DNA of 64,000 nucleotides, taken from contig JAOANR010000003.1 in the NCBI GenBank assembly GCA_030278955.1, positions 52,424,902 to 52,488,901 on the forward strand. The letters are read 5' to 3'. Below, piece by piece: positions 32,170 through 44,942 of the stretch (its first letter is position 1; each line of letters starts with the position of its first letter). The stretch comes from Hygrophila difformis. Lineage: Eukaryota; Streptophyta; Magnoliopsida; Lamiales; Acanthaceae. The notes beneath the pieces were generated by a model. The model made no database searches, was not told the DNA's origin, and worked only from the letters and a program-made list of their open reading frames with translations. The position numbers and the translations under genes are program-made.

Positions 32170-32640
32170 GTTATGTTTGAGTACAGGATACCGTCGCGCA
32201 GAGTTGGAAACCGAGAGGCGGAAGGGCCTCATAGAAATTCGGGACTGGCAATTGGTGACGATGGGCAGTATAATGTCAGTGACAGAATGACCTCACTAAA
32301 GGGAAGGGCCTTCATTCAGATGAGCTGTTGGGAGTTAATGGGGGACTTCGCCTGGAAGATGAACCAGTTTCACGACCACTGCCACTAAGGCCTTTACCTT
32401 TCGATTCCGTTCAGCTTATGCCACAGATGTTCTCAGTTATGCAGAACATTAATCAGGGACAGAGAGTCGATCCAATTCATCCCAATAGGCATCTTGTGGA
32501 TTCAGCGCTACGTTGGTGGCGAACTTGTGAGAACGAGTTTGTGAAGAGATCAAGATTTACTTGGGAGGCGTTCTGCTATACCTTGCGATCTCATTCTAAA
32601 TCCCTCAAATGATGGATTTCAAGAGGAGGGAGTTCCTCAC
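32170..32640 (+). pseudogene. gag relic of E5
   Basis: Fragments in different frames. The longest (32328-32612) keeps a gag-like segment with SALRWWRTCENEF and RFTWEAFCYTLRS, corresponding to the retrotransposon_gag core. No intact start, no zinc knuckle found, and stops follow. Non-functional. Confidence 0.65.
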
Positions 32641-32679
32641 TTTGGAGCAAGTGGAGACATGACAGTTCAAAATATTACC

Positions 32680-33500
32680 AGCGCTAAGTGGAGCATGCTG
32701 TATCATTGCAAGTCATTATGAGGATAGTGCCACATATTGTTGAATGTGTAGGTACTATATTTGTTGACAACGTGCTAAACTCGGACACCGTGCTCACTTA
32801 TGTCCTCAGACATGATATCCGAACACCGGATGGGACCTTTGATGACTTATCATCTTCCTGTGTCATTACCATCTTGTGATATAATACGATGTGAACGGAT
32901 AGGACCCAATGCACGTATAACTATAAAGGATTCGAGAGTTCAGCACTGATCTCGTGGTGCTAGACTTGGCGGATTCCAATGTCACAATGGGAATGGATTG
33001 CTGTCCAAGTACAAGGCTAGATTGGATTTCAGAGTACCAAGAATATTCTTCTTTAATCAAGAAGGTGAGAAAGTGATGTATTACCCTAATGTTCGAGTTG
33101 TATCCTCCGTGTCTTCTGCGGTATTATACAGAAATGGGTACCTGACGCATATCTACTATGTGCACGAGATCACACCACCTACATCAAGACCAGCAGTGTC
33201 ACGAATTCCTATCACCTCAGAATCTTCCGTTGTACTTTTGGTGAGATACCCGGGAGATAGATTTGTGCCAGGGGCATCGCCGATTGCCAAGGCTCCTTAT
33301 CGTATGGCTCCTGCCGAATCGAGGGAATTGAAGGAGTAGCTTGAGGAGTTACTTAATCAAGGATTCATTCAACCAGCGGTTCACCTTGGGGAGCACCGGT
33401 AATCTTTGTGAGAAGAATGATGGGAGTTGAGGATGTGCGTCGATTACCGCGGACTTAATCAGGTAAGGTCAAGAACCGACATCCATTACTGAGGATCGAT
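32680..33500 (+). pseudogene. Protease to RT linker relic of E5
   Basis: 33000-33339 reads LSKYKARLDF and later ASPIAKAPYRMAPAESRELKE, the conserved lead-in to chromovirus RT, then a stop. The aspartic protease D-S/T-G site is not preserved in any frame I could find. Downstream (33340-33500) the RT start continues with frame changes. Confidence 0.75.
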
Positions 33501-33503
33501 GAC

Positions 33504-33791
33504 TTGTTTGATCAGTTGAAGGGCGCTTCTACGTTTCTAAGACTAATTGAAGCTTCGGATATTCGTCAGATTCGAATAACGAAAAGAAACCACAAGAGAA
33601 CATCCTTCCGAACACGTTATGGTTATTTGGAGGTTACGGTGATACCGTTCGAATTGACCAATGCACCAGTGGTCTTCATGAACTTGATGCACCGTGTGCT
33701 CAAACCATGGCGGGACGTGTGCGCGGTTATTTTCATCGATGATATTTTGGTATACTCCCCCGATCTACAGATGCATAAGAAGCATCTCTGA
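33504..33791 (+). pseudogene. Reverse transcriptase fragment of E5
   Basis: Frame with RYGYLEVTVIPFELTNAP and the catalytic-type motif FIDDILVYS (YxDD equivalent), ending MHKKHL and a stop. The first catalytic region (33540-33570) is degraded. RT fingers and palm are recognisable but broken. Confidence 0.88.
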
Positions 33792-33803
33792 ACAGTTCTA
33801 CAG

Positions 33804-34364
33804 GTGCTTACGGAGCATAAGTTGTATGCCAAGCTTTCGAAATGTGAATTCTGGCTTGATCAGGTGGTTTTTCTGGGACATATCATATCGGGAGAAGGAA
33901 TTGCTGCCGACCCTGCGAAGGTGGAAGCCGTTTTGGAGTGGAATCCACCTAGTAATGTCAGTGAGGTGCGTAGTTTCCTTGGGTCGGTAGGATTCTACAA
34001 GAGGTTCATTGAGGGGTTCGTAAGTAGTGCTCAACCCCTGACTCAGTTATTGAAGAAAGATGTACCTTTTCAGTGGAGCGAGGATTGTCAAGCGGCATTT
34101 GATCTATTGAAGGAGAAGGTGACAGAAGCTGCAGTTTTGGTGTTACCCGATGAATATGAGGAATGTGAGGTATACACCGATGCTTCTCATCGAGGACTTG
34201 GATCTGTACTTATGAAGAATGGCTGGGTGATCGCATATACATCTAGGAAAGTGATGCCTCATGAGCTAAATTACCCGACTCACGACTTGGAGATGGCAGC
34301 GGTCGTGTATGCTTTGAAGACCTGGGGGCATTATCTTTATGGTGCTAAGTGTCAAATCTATTAA
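33804..34364 (+). pseudogene. RT thumb / RNase H fragment of E5
   Basis: A 186-codon frame with [40 protein letters not shown] and RNase H motif [14 protein letters not shown] through [21 protein letters not shown], then a stop. The catalytic D of TDAS and the E of LEMAAV are present. It is the best-preserved piece, but it is isolated by stops on both sides (a relic continues to about 34550). Confidence 0.9.
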
Positions 34365-34769
34365 TCTCACAAGAATCTTAAGTGTCTCTACACTACAGAT
34401 AAGATGAGTGGGATACAGCAAAGGTGGTTGTAGTTCTTGCAAGATTATGACACCAGCACTCAGTACACTGAAGGGAAAACCAATCGAGTGGCCGATGCAT
34501 TGAGTAGGAAAGGACATGCATTGAATGTTGTATATCTTCCTTGAAGACTGAGACAATAGTTAGATAAGGAAGGCATTGTTACAGAACCTTGTGATATGAA
34601 GGTGAGATTGAACGCTATGACAGCGATGCCTTCACTACTCGCGGAGCTCAGATTGAGCCAAGCTGTGAGTCAAGAGATGATGCACTTGAGAGCTAAGATT
34701 CGTTAAGGCGAGCCAGACGGATTCACTATTGATAGTAGAGGTACGATCGAGCTTGAGGATCAATGGTGT

Positions 34770-35566
34770 GTGCCTTCTGAGGATCAGGCGCTGAAAAGGA
34801 ACGTTATGGAGGAAGCACACTGTACACCATACTTTGTACATCCGGGAACAGTGATGATGTACAAGGACTTGAGACAGAATTACTGGTGGAAGGGCATGAA
34901 GAAGGAAATTGTTGAGTTTGTATCTAAGTGCCCTACTGGTCAGAAGGTTAAGGCAGGAACACATGCGACCTTCAGGGTTATTGCAACCTTTGGAGGTTCC
35001 CATGTGGAAGTGGGAGTCCATTGCTATGGATTTTATCACAGGGTTGCCTAAGACAAGGAACAAATTAGTAGACACCATTTGAGTGATTGTAGATCGTCTG
35101 ACCAAGAGCGCGGTGTTTGTTCCTATGGGATTGAATTGGAGTATGCAATAATTGACGAGTGCTTACATCCAACATATGGTTAGACGGTTTGGGGTGCCGA
35201 AGGAGATCATTTCAGACAGGGATTCGAGATTCTTTTCTAGATTTTGGAAGGAATTGCGAGCAGCTTTTGGCACCCAGATTTGTATGAGCACCGCGTGGCA
35301 CCCTCAGACTGATGGCAGACAGAATGGACCATCAAAACCTTGGAAGATATGCTGAGAACTCGTGTGATAGATTTCCAAGGATTGGGGAGAAACTCCTATC
35401 GTTGGTGGATTTCTCCTACAACAACAGTTACCACGCGAGTATCCGTATGGCTCCTTTCGAGGCCTTATACGTAAGGAAGTGCAAGACACCCTTGTGTTGG
35501 AGTGATCCTTCAGAGCGAGTGGTTATGGGTCCCGCGATCATTGAGCAAACCACTGAAATTGTGTGA
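34770..35566 (+). pseudogene. Integrase zinc-binding and core relic of E5
   Basis: 34770-35051 keeps HPGTVMMYKDLRQNYWWKGM and [10 protein letters not shown], where the second Cys of the HHCC finger is Gly. About 35075-35355 keeps VDRLTKSAVFVP and GVPKEIISDRDSRFFSRFW (two core Asp), then HPQTDG, after which the frame shifts to 35312-35566 (SYHASIRMAPFEALYVRKC). At least one stop and one frame shift inactivate it. Confidence 0.88.
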
Positions 35567-35787
35567 GTGATCAGAGACAGAATGAAGGAAGCTTGGGATC
35601 GTCAGAAGAGTTATGCAGATCTAACAAGAAGGGATATTGAGTTCCCTGTTGGCGATCGGGTATTTTTAAAGTCTCACCGATGCGAGGTGTGAGATGATTT
35701 GGGGAAGAAGGGGAAAATTGAGTCCTCAATTTATAGGCACCTATGAGATCATAAAAAAAGATCGGGAAGGTAGCCTACCAACTAGAA

Positions 35788-36081
35788 TTGCCAGTGGAGG
35801 TGGGAAATGTGCATAATGTTTTCCATGTCTCACAATTAAGAAAATATGTTTTCGATCCCGACAAGACCATCCAACCGGATGAAGTGGAATTGGATGAGAG
35901 CTTGGAGTATGAAGAGTATCCCATAGCGATTCTGGATACTAAGGAGAAAGTGCTTCGCAACAAGGTGATCAAGATGGTGAAAGTACTTTGGTCGAGACAT
36001 GGTGTAGAAAATGCTACTTGGGAGATCGAGGACAGTATGTTGGAGCGATATCCTGAATTGGATTTGACTCCAAATCAATGA
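35788..36081 (+). pseudogene. Integrase C-terminus and chromodomain of E5
   Basis: A 97-codon open frame: VHNVFHVSQLRKYVFDP, PIAILDTKEKVLRNKVIKMV, VKVLWSRHGVENATWEIED, ending LTPNQ. The aromatic/acidic chromodomain core is intact. It identifies E5 as a chromovirus and parallels the E1 relic at 1610-2090. Confidence 0.9.
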
Positions 36082-36107
36082 GATAACCTACTCAATCCAT
36101 ATTCTTG

Positions 36108-36141
36108 CATTCGAGGACGAATGATCCTAAGGGGGAGGGAT
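36108..36141 (+). other. E5 polypurine tract with hairpin
   Basis: Stem CATTCG/CGAATG, loop AGGA (36108-36123), then AAGGGGGAGGGA (36129-36140) next to the 3' LTR at 36142. Confidence 0.85.
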
Positions 36142-38758
36142 TGTAACACCCCGATTTAATTAACACATGATTAATTTAATTAATTATGGTTAATTAACCA
36201 AGGATTTATTTTATGGGTATTTTGTAGGTAAGTTTTAACAAGTGGAAAAAAAAAATAATAAGCGGGTTCAAACCTACACGAGAATAAGAGCTCAAGTGCT
36301 CAAGTGAGTGCATTATGGTGGAGATAGCTCAAGTCAAGTAGACCAACCCGACCCGGGCCCATTTTAACTTATTAAATCTGAAAATTTGGGTGGAGAGACC
36401 CATTTCCTATCAAACCCACACCCCATTCCCGTCACTTCTCTTTGGGAGAGTTAGGGTTCTTCAAGTTCTTGTCCAAGTGGTGATTTTGGTGCAAAATCAA
36501 GAGGGGGACTTGATATACAACTTAAGGTAAGTGATTTTCTACATTTATTTCATGTTTTCATGGATTGAGAAGATGTTTTTGGTGGGTGTTTGGTTGGTGA
36601 CGGGTTTGGATGATTTTGGTGGAACTTTTGTAGATTAGCTTGTGTGGGAGCATAAATCCCTTGCTTGAAGGTTGCTAATTTGTTGTGGAAGCTAAGGTAA
36701 GCTCTTAACTTGCTTTTGGTTGAGGGAATTTCAGTTTTGAAGGCTCATAGGGATGCATGTTTGAAGAACTCTTGTTCTTGGGTAAAGTTTGATGTTTTTG
36801 GTCTCAATCTTGCATTGTAGCTTGCATGTGGTGATTGAAGGAGCTTGGGAGCTGAAATTGGAGTGTTGGGACATTATAAATCCAAGGCAAGAGTAGGATT
36901 TAGCTCAAAGTGGGGGAAAAATGGAGGAAGAATCGAAGGGGAACGCAGAACAGCGTTTGCTGTTCTGTTTGCGCTCAGACGGGGCGCCACCAAGCCTTGG
37001 CGGCGCCCAGAAATGATCCGGAGCGCCATTTCGGCGCCCCTGTTCACTGGGATTCAGACCCAGGCGCCACCATGCCTGGGTGGCGCCTAAATGTGGTCTG
37101 AGGCGCCACCCTGGCGCCTCCTGTGCACCCCAAAAACCCACAAACTTGAATCGGCTCTAACTTACTCGTTTCTAATCCGATTTTCGCAAACCATATATGA
37201 ATCTGACCCTACTCGAAACGAGGATTTCAAATATGCATTCAGATTTCAGAAATAATGACTCCTTCAAAAATTTAATTATAGGAGTTTATAACCTCGGGGT
37301 GTCCCTTGCGTGCCGATTCGCTGTTTTCTTCCATTTTTCATTCTCTTTCATATTTTATCGTTTCTTACTCGTTTCTAGGCTTCGAGAAATGTTTTAAAAT
37401 GGTCTAATTGTTGGTACTTGATTCATAACTATTGGTATTGGATTGTGGAATCTACCATGCCTTAGAAATTAAGGAGATTCGAGTGACCTTGTACTTAGCA
37501 CTTGTAATAGAGTTGCGAGCCGATATGTGGGGTTTGGCTAACCCAGAATCTAAATCCTAGTCTTGGGACTTGGAAATTATCTTAGTATGCTTTCGAATCT
37601 GGGGATTGGGCATGTGAATTATGATTATGGGATTTATACAATTTATGCTTCCGAGTCATGAGATTGGGCATGTGTTTGACATTATTATGATTGGTGACTT
37701 TATGCTTTCGAGGATACAAATCTCATGTTTATGCTTTCGAGTTGTTAAACTGGGCATACATGAATATTTGATTATCTTGGGCATATATATTGTGTTGATT
37801 ATGTGGTATGCTTTCGAGAACTTAGTTCTGGGCATGTAAGCTTTCGAGAGCGAGATGCTCTGGGCTCTACCCGCTGTCTGTGGTTCGATCCTTGGGGATG
37901 CCACTCCGTAAGTCCACTTACCCCTTTATGCATGTAGTGTCCGCGGCGGGGGCACTGTAGGCATCTCTTTCGACCATTAAGGAGAGGTGGATCCTTAATG
38001 GGAAGGAATGTCGGCCATGGTATTAGGATGCGCGCTAGGCATACTTATGTGCTGCATTTATGGTAGATAGACACTTTAGGTCATAACATTTCATCTCATC
38101 ATCCATCATTCATATTATTATCTATTTTGCAGTGTATGACGTGGTTGAAGCACCGATATGGGACGGTGTGATATTTTAATTATGTATTTAATTATGCAAT
38201 TATATAAACTGTTAATAACCCCTCTAAAAGCTTATTCCCTGTTTCCCAGCTTTTCCTACTCTTGCTCAGTACTTTATGTACTGACACCTTGCATTTTGTC
38301 TTTCTGATAGATACTCCCGAGGAGGACGCAGAGCATGATCATGGAGATGGGTTTGGGGCTGAGTGATCTTATAGGATTGCATTGATATATCTTAACTGAG
38401 TTGCTGTATTAGACTCTATGTTATCTAGCTATGACTGGCTTGTTATTTCTGAGTATTATCTGGCTGTTTGTATTGGTTTGAGAACCGTTGTTTTGTATTC
38501 CCCTGCATACTTGGTATTTGGACAGGTTAACGTGAGTACCGAGGTGAGGTACTGTATGTGGCTTGTAGCCGAGACTTGATGATTATGTGATAGACATGTT
38601 TCTGTTGCTTACTCTGTTACTCTATTGTTATTTACTGTTGAATTTTCTGATTACCAGGCTTCGTGTTATCGAACTTAAATTGATTGGCCAACAGTTTAAG
38701 TGAGGTAACACGGCAGTGACGTCAGCAAAAATTGGTTTAAAATTTTTGGGGCGTTACA
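36142..38758 (+). repeat. E5 3' LTR
   Basis: Copy of 29281-31897; substitutions seen near 36357, 37215, 37320, 37344, 38061, 38517, 38602 and 38641. Ends at TSD GAACT. Confidence 0.94.
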
Positions 38759-38763
38759 GAACT

Positions 38764-40129
38764 AATCTTTGAGTTCTAAACAAAAGTTGCATATAATCAT
38801 GTCTAGTATATGCATATGAAATTTCAGAATTTTTGGAGTCCATTTGATATGATAAAAAGTCAAATCTTTGAAAGGTGTCAAACCTGAATCCTGACAGCAT
38901 ACTATTTGAGTCGAAAACTTGATTTTTGCCTCGTTTCCTTAACCCGGATCGAGAAACTTAAAACACAAAAGTTGTTCATTGGGATGATTTTGAGATGCTG
39001 TACAAATTTCAGATCAATCGCCTAAGAAATGGATTTTTAAACTGAAAGGGCGTAAACTGTGACATCGATCCGTTTTTTTTTTAAACTTGTGAGATCTTGA
39101 AATTTTGAAACAAACGGTCGAGACGTTGGAATTACGATATATCTATACTTTTGAAAAATCCCGTTACACCAAATAAAAACATTTTCTTTAAAAGAATTCT
39201 TTTGAAACATTGGGGATTTGTGACCAAGTTTGATATTATCAATATGATTCATGCGGGTTTGATTCCCTATGATGTATTTGAGTTCTTGCGGGTTCGATTC
39301 CCCAAGGGCGATCGTATGTTTTCCTGCGGGTTCGATTCCCCAGGACGTGTGTTGATTCCTACGGGTTCGATTCCCTAGGATGTATTGAGTTCTTGCGGGT
39401 TCGATTCCCCAAGGGCGATTGTATGTTTTCCTGCGGAAATATTGATTATGAGGATTGCGGTCACAAGAGCCCTGGTGAATGGTGAACTATAAAAGAAACG
39501 AAAGATATTGAGAAATGGTTACGTAACGGGAAAATAAGAGATTCAATATTTTTAAGTATCTATGCCTTGCAAATCATTTTACTATGCAAGTTGAATTATG
39601 ATCACGTGGAAATCCTTATTTTAAATCATGCCATTTATTTATAGTGGATGATTAACTTAAATTGGGTATTACCTACACACATTTTTCTTAATTAATTTAA
39701 TTAAAGGCTTTGAAACCCCTAACCCATGCTATGTGTTAACTTACTCAGCGCGTTTTTGCTGACCCAAACCATTTATCCTCTTTTTCTTTCAGAGTTGAAG
39801 AATATGCATCATCATATGCATACTGGGAATTTTTGGGGATTACATTATATTTTAAATTTTGCGTTAGACTAGAATTTGCATGAACGGGCCTGTTTAACCC
39901 GTGTTTTGGCCATGTCGGCCCTTATACTTTATTTCCGCTGCACAACTTATATTTCCGCTGCAACTCTGATGTATTATTTTTAAATTATTTATGAATGGGC
40001 TGTTTGAATGTTTTTAATTCTGAAAAACCATAGCCTTGCATCTCTTTAGTGAGCTCGGAGAAACCGTGTCTTGCTAGGGAGGTGTGGCGGTGGCATCCCG
40101 GCCTGGGTTACCAAAACCGGGGTGTTACA
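38764..40129 (+). repeat. E4 LTR1, right part
   Basis: Resumes the E4 LTR after E5. Contains the B-box-like array, hairpin 39745-39762 (TCAGC/GCTGA), acceptor AG 39792 and the GC-rich 3' end GGTGGCATCCCGGCC. Confidence 0.9.
39253..39410 (+). repeat. Tandem GGTTCGATTCC (pol III B-box-like) array in E4 LTR1
   Basis: GCGGGTTCGATTCCCC-type units at 35-bp-class spacing: one variant (GGTTTGATTCC) and four exact matches to the tRNA B-box consensus GGTTCGANNCC. Copies at 43264-43421 and 47275-47432, giving twelve exact boxes in E4. No A-box or cloverleaf accompanies them. Confidence 0.85.
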
Positions 40130-40930
40130 AGTTGGTATCAGAGCCCGGAATATTTTAAAACTACTATTTTAAAGAGCCCGGAATATTTTTAAACTATTAT
40201 TTTCAAGTATTATTATTTTTAAAGTTATCATTTCTAAACTAGTAATATATTTTAAAGAACCCAATTATTATTTTGAAGTTAAAGCCCAAATTTTTAGCCC
40301 AAAATTTTTTTAGAAGCCCAAGAAATTATTTTTGGCCCAATAACCTTGTTTTTATTTAAAGCCCAAATAATTTATTTCTTTCGGCCCAATATAGTGGCCC
40401 AAACCTTTTATCCTTATTTTAATCAGTCCATGGAATAAATTTATTTTAAAACCCATGGATAAATAAATGCATGCATAAAATTTTTTTTATGGGGGGGATC
40501 ACATATGCATATGCATACATAAATATCTGTACTAACCTTTTTTGTGAATCGTATGTGATACATAACCTTCTCACTCTAGTGTTCGACATGACCTTGAGTC
40601 TTGGCTTAGAAGCGCCAACTTAAGACTAACCTTGCCTTAGTCCTAGATCTTGATCACCTAGAAACTCATCTTCGCGTGCTTCTAAAATGGCACCTAGAAG
40701 AAAACTGAGGAAGGATCATATGCGATGATACCCGAACCTGGTTGTGAATAATACATAGGCAGTTATGGGGACATAACTGTAATCTTAAGGCGGGGAGGAT
40801 GTAACAACCCGAATATTATGTATCCCAAATAATATCAAACAACAAAACACAATGATACAATCGCAATCAATCAATCGGTCAATAAGTCACGCAACTTCGG
40901 GGACGAAGTTGATTCTTAAGGAGGGTAGAT
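40130..40930 (+). other. E4 internal region 1
   Basis: Single PBS TGGTATCAGAGC at 40133-40144, GCCCA cluster about 40283-40413, gag relic, hairpin CAGTTATG/CATAACTG loop GGGA (40760-40779) with an impaired purine tract (AAGGCGGGGAGGA), TGTAACAACCCG, hairpin CAACTTCG/CGAAGTTG loop GGGA (40892-40911) and the PPT abutting LTR2. Confidence 0.88.
40687..40728 (+). pseudogene. gag start relic, 13 residues (E4 internal 1)
   Basis: MAPRRKLRK as in E3 gag, then DHMR and a stop. All of gag from residue 10 on is deleted and joined to the 3' untranslated part. Confidence 0.85.
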
Positions 40931-43900
40931 TGTAATACCATAGAAATTGCCCGAAATATATATATGAATATATATTTTTGATTAATTCACTAAGTAGATT
41001 TTTAATCAAATCTATATATATTATATGTTCAAATATGTGCTTAAAGATTAGTATATTATTTTCTACAAAACATACTTTGAAAAATTATATATATTTGTCT
41101 TTTCAAATAAATATATGGATTTCAATATCAAGTGTAATAAGTATATGGTTCATAGAATATTTTAAATCCATATACAAGTTTATATACACATATATACCTT
41201 GGTCTTGAAAAAAATCTTTCCAAACATGTACACATGTATATACATGTATATATTTACATGTTTAAATTATAATGAGAATTATCTATTTTCTATATATCCT
41301 TGATTAATCATTCTACCCATATATTTTTTATTATGGGATTATTCTAGAATGCCATAATATAATTGGGAATAATTTGACTATGGTTTGAAATTGTAGGGTG
41401 GAATATTAATCATATCTTGTCATTTTCAAATAAAGAATATATTCCTTTTTGAAGCTATGTATGACTTACAAGATCACAAAAATTCCCACATTATGATTTT
41501 TTTTAAGATAAGAATCTTAATATATATATATATAAAAAAAAATTAAAAAAAAAAAGTTACTGTAGCATGCTACTGTAGCACGCTACTGTAGCATGCTACT
41601 GTAGCAGTCGGGCATTATGCGTTTTTGGCGACTTTTTGCCATTTTTTGGGTCCCAAAGGTGGGAATCTTGATCTATCACGGGGGAGGCATATTTTGGATG
41701 ATTATAGAAGTTCCTAACACCCCATTTCAGCCATCAACACTCAAAAATTCATCCCAAAACTCTCCCAAACTCTCCCAAAGCCAAAACACTCTTCCGGCGA
41801 CTTTCCGGCAACTTTCCGGCAACCAAATCCGACCAAGGAAGTGTGTAGATCAAGGATTGCAAGCTTTGGATTGTTGGTAAGATGTTAATCAAGTTTCAAT
41901 ATGGTTTTAAGATCATAACCATCATCCTAACTTATGAATCTTCGTATTCAAACACAAATCGGAGCCAAGGGAAGAATAAATCGGGTGGAAGAGATTCGTT
42001 CGTGACACCCCGTGGATTCCGGACGACCCCGTGACTTCCTAAACATCATCCCCACTGTAAGTTAACCTTACTATGGTTTTGGGTGACTTAAAATGCAACA
42101 AAAACATAGAGTTTTAAAAACTCTAAAATCTGTCAACAAGAGAAACCCTCAACGCAGCGTTTTCGTATGAATTTTTCAAACCTCTAAAGCTGCTCAAACA
42201 ATAAAACTCAAAACATGAAAAGTGTTCCTAAGACTTTGGTCTAGCTTCTGTAAAAATTTTAGAATTTTTCATGATGTTTTGAAACCTGAAACCAACCCAA
42301 AACTGAAGAGTATTAAATCTGGATCTTAGAACTTTGGCAGATTTCACTCTCAATCTTGTTGGTTATTTTGACCTTGGATCTAGGCCGATCTAGGATTGGT
42401 GTTGAACATAAGAATTGTAGATCTATGAGTTTGGAATATTACTGTAAGTTTTTAGAATTTTTCGTTGAGATTTGAGCCTCCGAATCTGAGCCGATCCGAT
42501 CTGCGTTAGAACCGAATACACGAACCTTGACAGATTTCATTATCAAACTTGACGAGCAAAACTCTTACTTCGAGTGTTCAAACCTGAAAACTCAAAACTA
42601 AGATTTTGATCCAAAGATCTTAAGCTATATTGTGTAAAAATTTCAGAGATTTTCATCAAGTTTTGATACCCCAAATCGTGTCGGACATATTCTGCGTTTT
42701 AAAGAATTTTCAAAGGATGACAGATTTCATAACCGATCTTGAGGAGCTTATTCCTATCATTTCTAGCCCGAACTAATCTTTGAGTTCTAAACAAAAGTTG
42801 CATATAATCATGTCTAGTATATGCATATGAAATTTCAGAATTTTTGGAGTCCATTTGATATGATAAAAAGTCAAATCTTTGAAAGGTGTCAAACCTGAAT
42901 CCTGACAGCATACTATTTGAGTCGAAAACTTGATTTTTGCCTCGTTTCCTTAACCCGGATCGAGAAACTTAAAACACAAAAGTTGTTCATTGGGATGATT
43001 TTGAGATGCTGTACAAATTTCAGATCAATCGCCTAAGAAATGGATTTTTAAACTGAAAGGGCGTAAACTGTGACATCGATCCGTTTTTTTTTTAAACTTG
43101 TGAGATCTTGAAATTTTGAAACAAACGGTCGAGACGTTGGAATTACGATATATCTATACTTTTGAAAAATCCCGTTACACCAAATAAAAACATTTTCTTT
43201 AAAAGAATTCTTTTGAAACATTGGGGATTTGTGACCAAGTTTGATATTATCAATATGATTCATGCGGGTTTGATTCCCTATGATGTATTTGAGTTCTTGC
43301 GGGTTCGATTCCCCAAGGGCGATCGTATGTTTTCCTGCGGGTTCGATTCCCCAGGACGTGTGTTGATTCCTACGGGTTCGATTCCCTAGGATGTATTGAG
43401 TTCTTGCGGGTTCGATTCCCCAAGGGCGATTGTATGTTTTCCTGCGGAAATATTGATTATGAGGATTGCGGTCACAAGAGCCCTGGTGAATGGTGAACTA
43501 TAAAAGAAACGAAAGATATTGAGAAATGGTTACGTAACGGGAAAATAAGAGATTCAATATTTTTAAGTATCTATGCCTTGCAAATCATTTTACTATGCAA
43601 GTTGAATTATGATCACGTGGAAATCCTTATTTTAAATCATGCCATTTATTTATAGTGGATGATTAACTTAAATTGGGTATTACCTACAAACATTTTTCTT
43701 AATTAATTTAATTAAAGGCTTTGAAACCCCTAACTCATGCTATGTGTTAACTTACTCAGCGCGTTTTTGCTGACCCAAACCATTTATCCTCTTTTTCTTT
43801 CAGAGTTGAAGAATATGCATCATCATATGCATACTGGGAATTTTTGGGGATTACATTATATTTTAAATTTTGCGTTAGACTAGAATTTGCATGAACGGGC

Positions 43901-44140
43901 CTGTTTAACCCGTGTTTTGGCCATGTCGGCCCTTATACTTTATTTCCGCTGCACAACTTATATTTCCGCTGCAACTCTGATGTATTATTTTTAAATTATT
44001 TATGAATGGGCTGTTTGAATGTTTTTAATTCTGAAAAACCATAGCCTTGCATCTCTTTAGTGAGCTCGGAGAAACCGTGTCTTGCTAGGGAGGTGTGGCG
44101 GTGGCATCCCGGCCTGGGTTACCAAAACCGGGGTGTTACA
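40931..44140 (+). repeat. E4 LTR2 (middle)
   Basis: The left part carries the LTR3-type variants, the last ~220 bp the LTR1-type sequence, so it is a recombinant. Donor 42057, 190-bp array with AG at 42262, 42455, 42646, 42838 and 43023, hairpin 43756-43773, acceptor 43803. Confidence 0.9.
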
Positions 44141-44942
44141 AGTTGGTATCAGAGCCCGGAATATTTTAAAACTACTATTTTAAAGAGCCCGGAATATTTT
44201 TAAACTATTATTTTCAAGTATTATTATTTTTAAAGTTATCATTTCTAAACTAGTAATATATTTTAAAGAACCCAATTATTATTTTGAAGTTAAAGCCCAA
44301 ATTTTTAGCCCAAAATTTTTTTAGAAGCCCAAGAAATTATTTTTGGCCCAATAACCTTGTTTTTATTTAAAGCCCAAATAATTTATTTCTTTCGGCCCAA
44401 TATAGTGGCCCAAACCTTTTATCCTTATTTTAATCAGTCCATGGAATAAATTTATTTTAAAACCCATGGATAAATAAATGCATGCATAAAATTTTTTTTT
44501 ATGGGGGGGATCACATATGCATATGCATACATAAATATCTGTACTAACCTTTTTTGTGAATCGTATGTGATACATAACCTTCTCACTCTAGTGTTCGACA
44601 TGACCTTGAGTCTTGGCTTAGAAGCGCCAACTTAAGACTAACCTTGCCTTAGTCCTAGATCTTGATCACCTAGAAACTCATCTTCGCGTGCTTCTAAAAT
44701 GGCACCTAGAAGAAAACTGAGGAAGGATCATATGCGATGATACCCGAACCTGGTTGTGAATAATACATAGGCAGTTATGGGGACATAACTGTAATCTTAA
44801 GGCGGGGAGGATGTAACAACCCGAATATTATGTATCCCAAATAATATCAAACAACAAAACACAATGATACAATCGCAATCAATCAATCGGTCAATAAGTC
44901 ACGCAACTTCGGGGACGAAGTTGATTCTTAAGGAGGGTAGAT
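44141..44942 (+). other. E4 internal region 2
   Basis: Near-identical to internal 1: PBS at 44144-44155, GCCCA cluster, hairpin-PPT units at 44772-44791 and 44904-44923. Confidence 0.88.
44699..44740 (+). pseudogene. gag start relic, 13 residues (E4 internal 2)
   Basis: Identical to the relic at 40687-40728: MAPRRKLRK, then DHMR and a stop. Confidence 0.85.

Larger units (their letters stand above)
29281..38758 (+). mobile_element. E5: Ty3/gypsy chromovirus with degenerate gag-pol, inserted in E4 LTR1
   Basis: LTRs 29281-31897 and 36142-38758 (2617 bp each, constant offset 6861, about eight differences noticed). TSD GAACT at 29276-29280 and 38759-38763, and the E4 LTR resumes exactly after it. 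The internal region has PBS, broken gag, protease-RT linker, RT, RNase H, integrase and chromodomain in pol order, then PPT. Many stops and frame changes make it non-coding. Confidence 0.95.

Noticed and set aside
32066..36081. E5 as an active autonomous element
   Set aside because: LTRs are young but every pol domain is split by stops or frame shifts and the protease site is missing.
39253..39410. tRNA genes at GGTTCGATTCC boxes
   Set aside because: No A-box, acceptor stem or anticodon arm can be formed; boxes are tandem.
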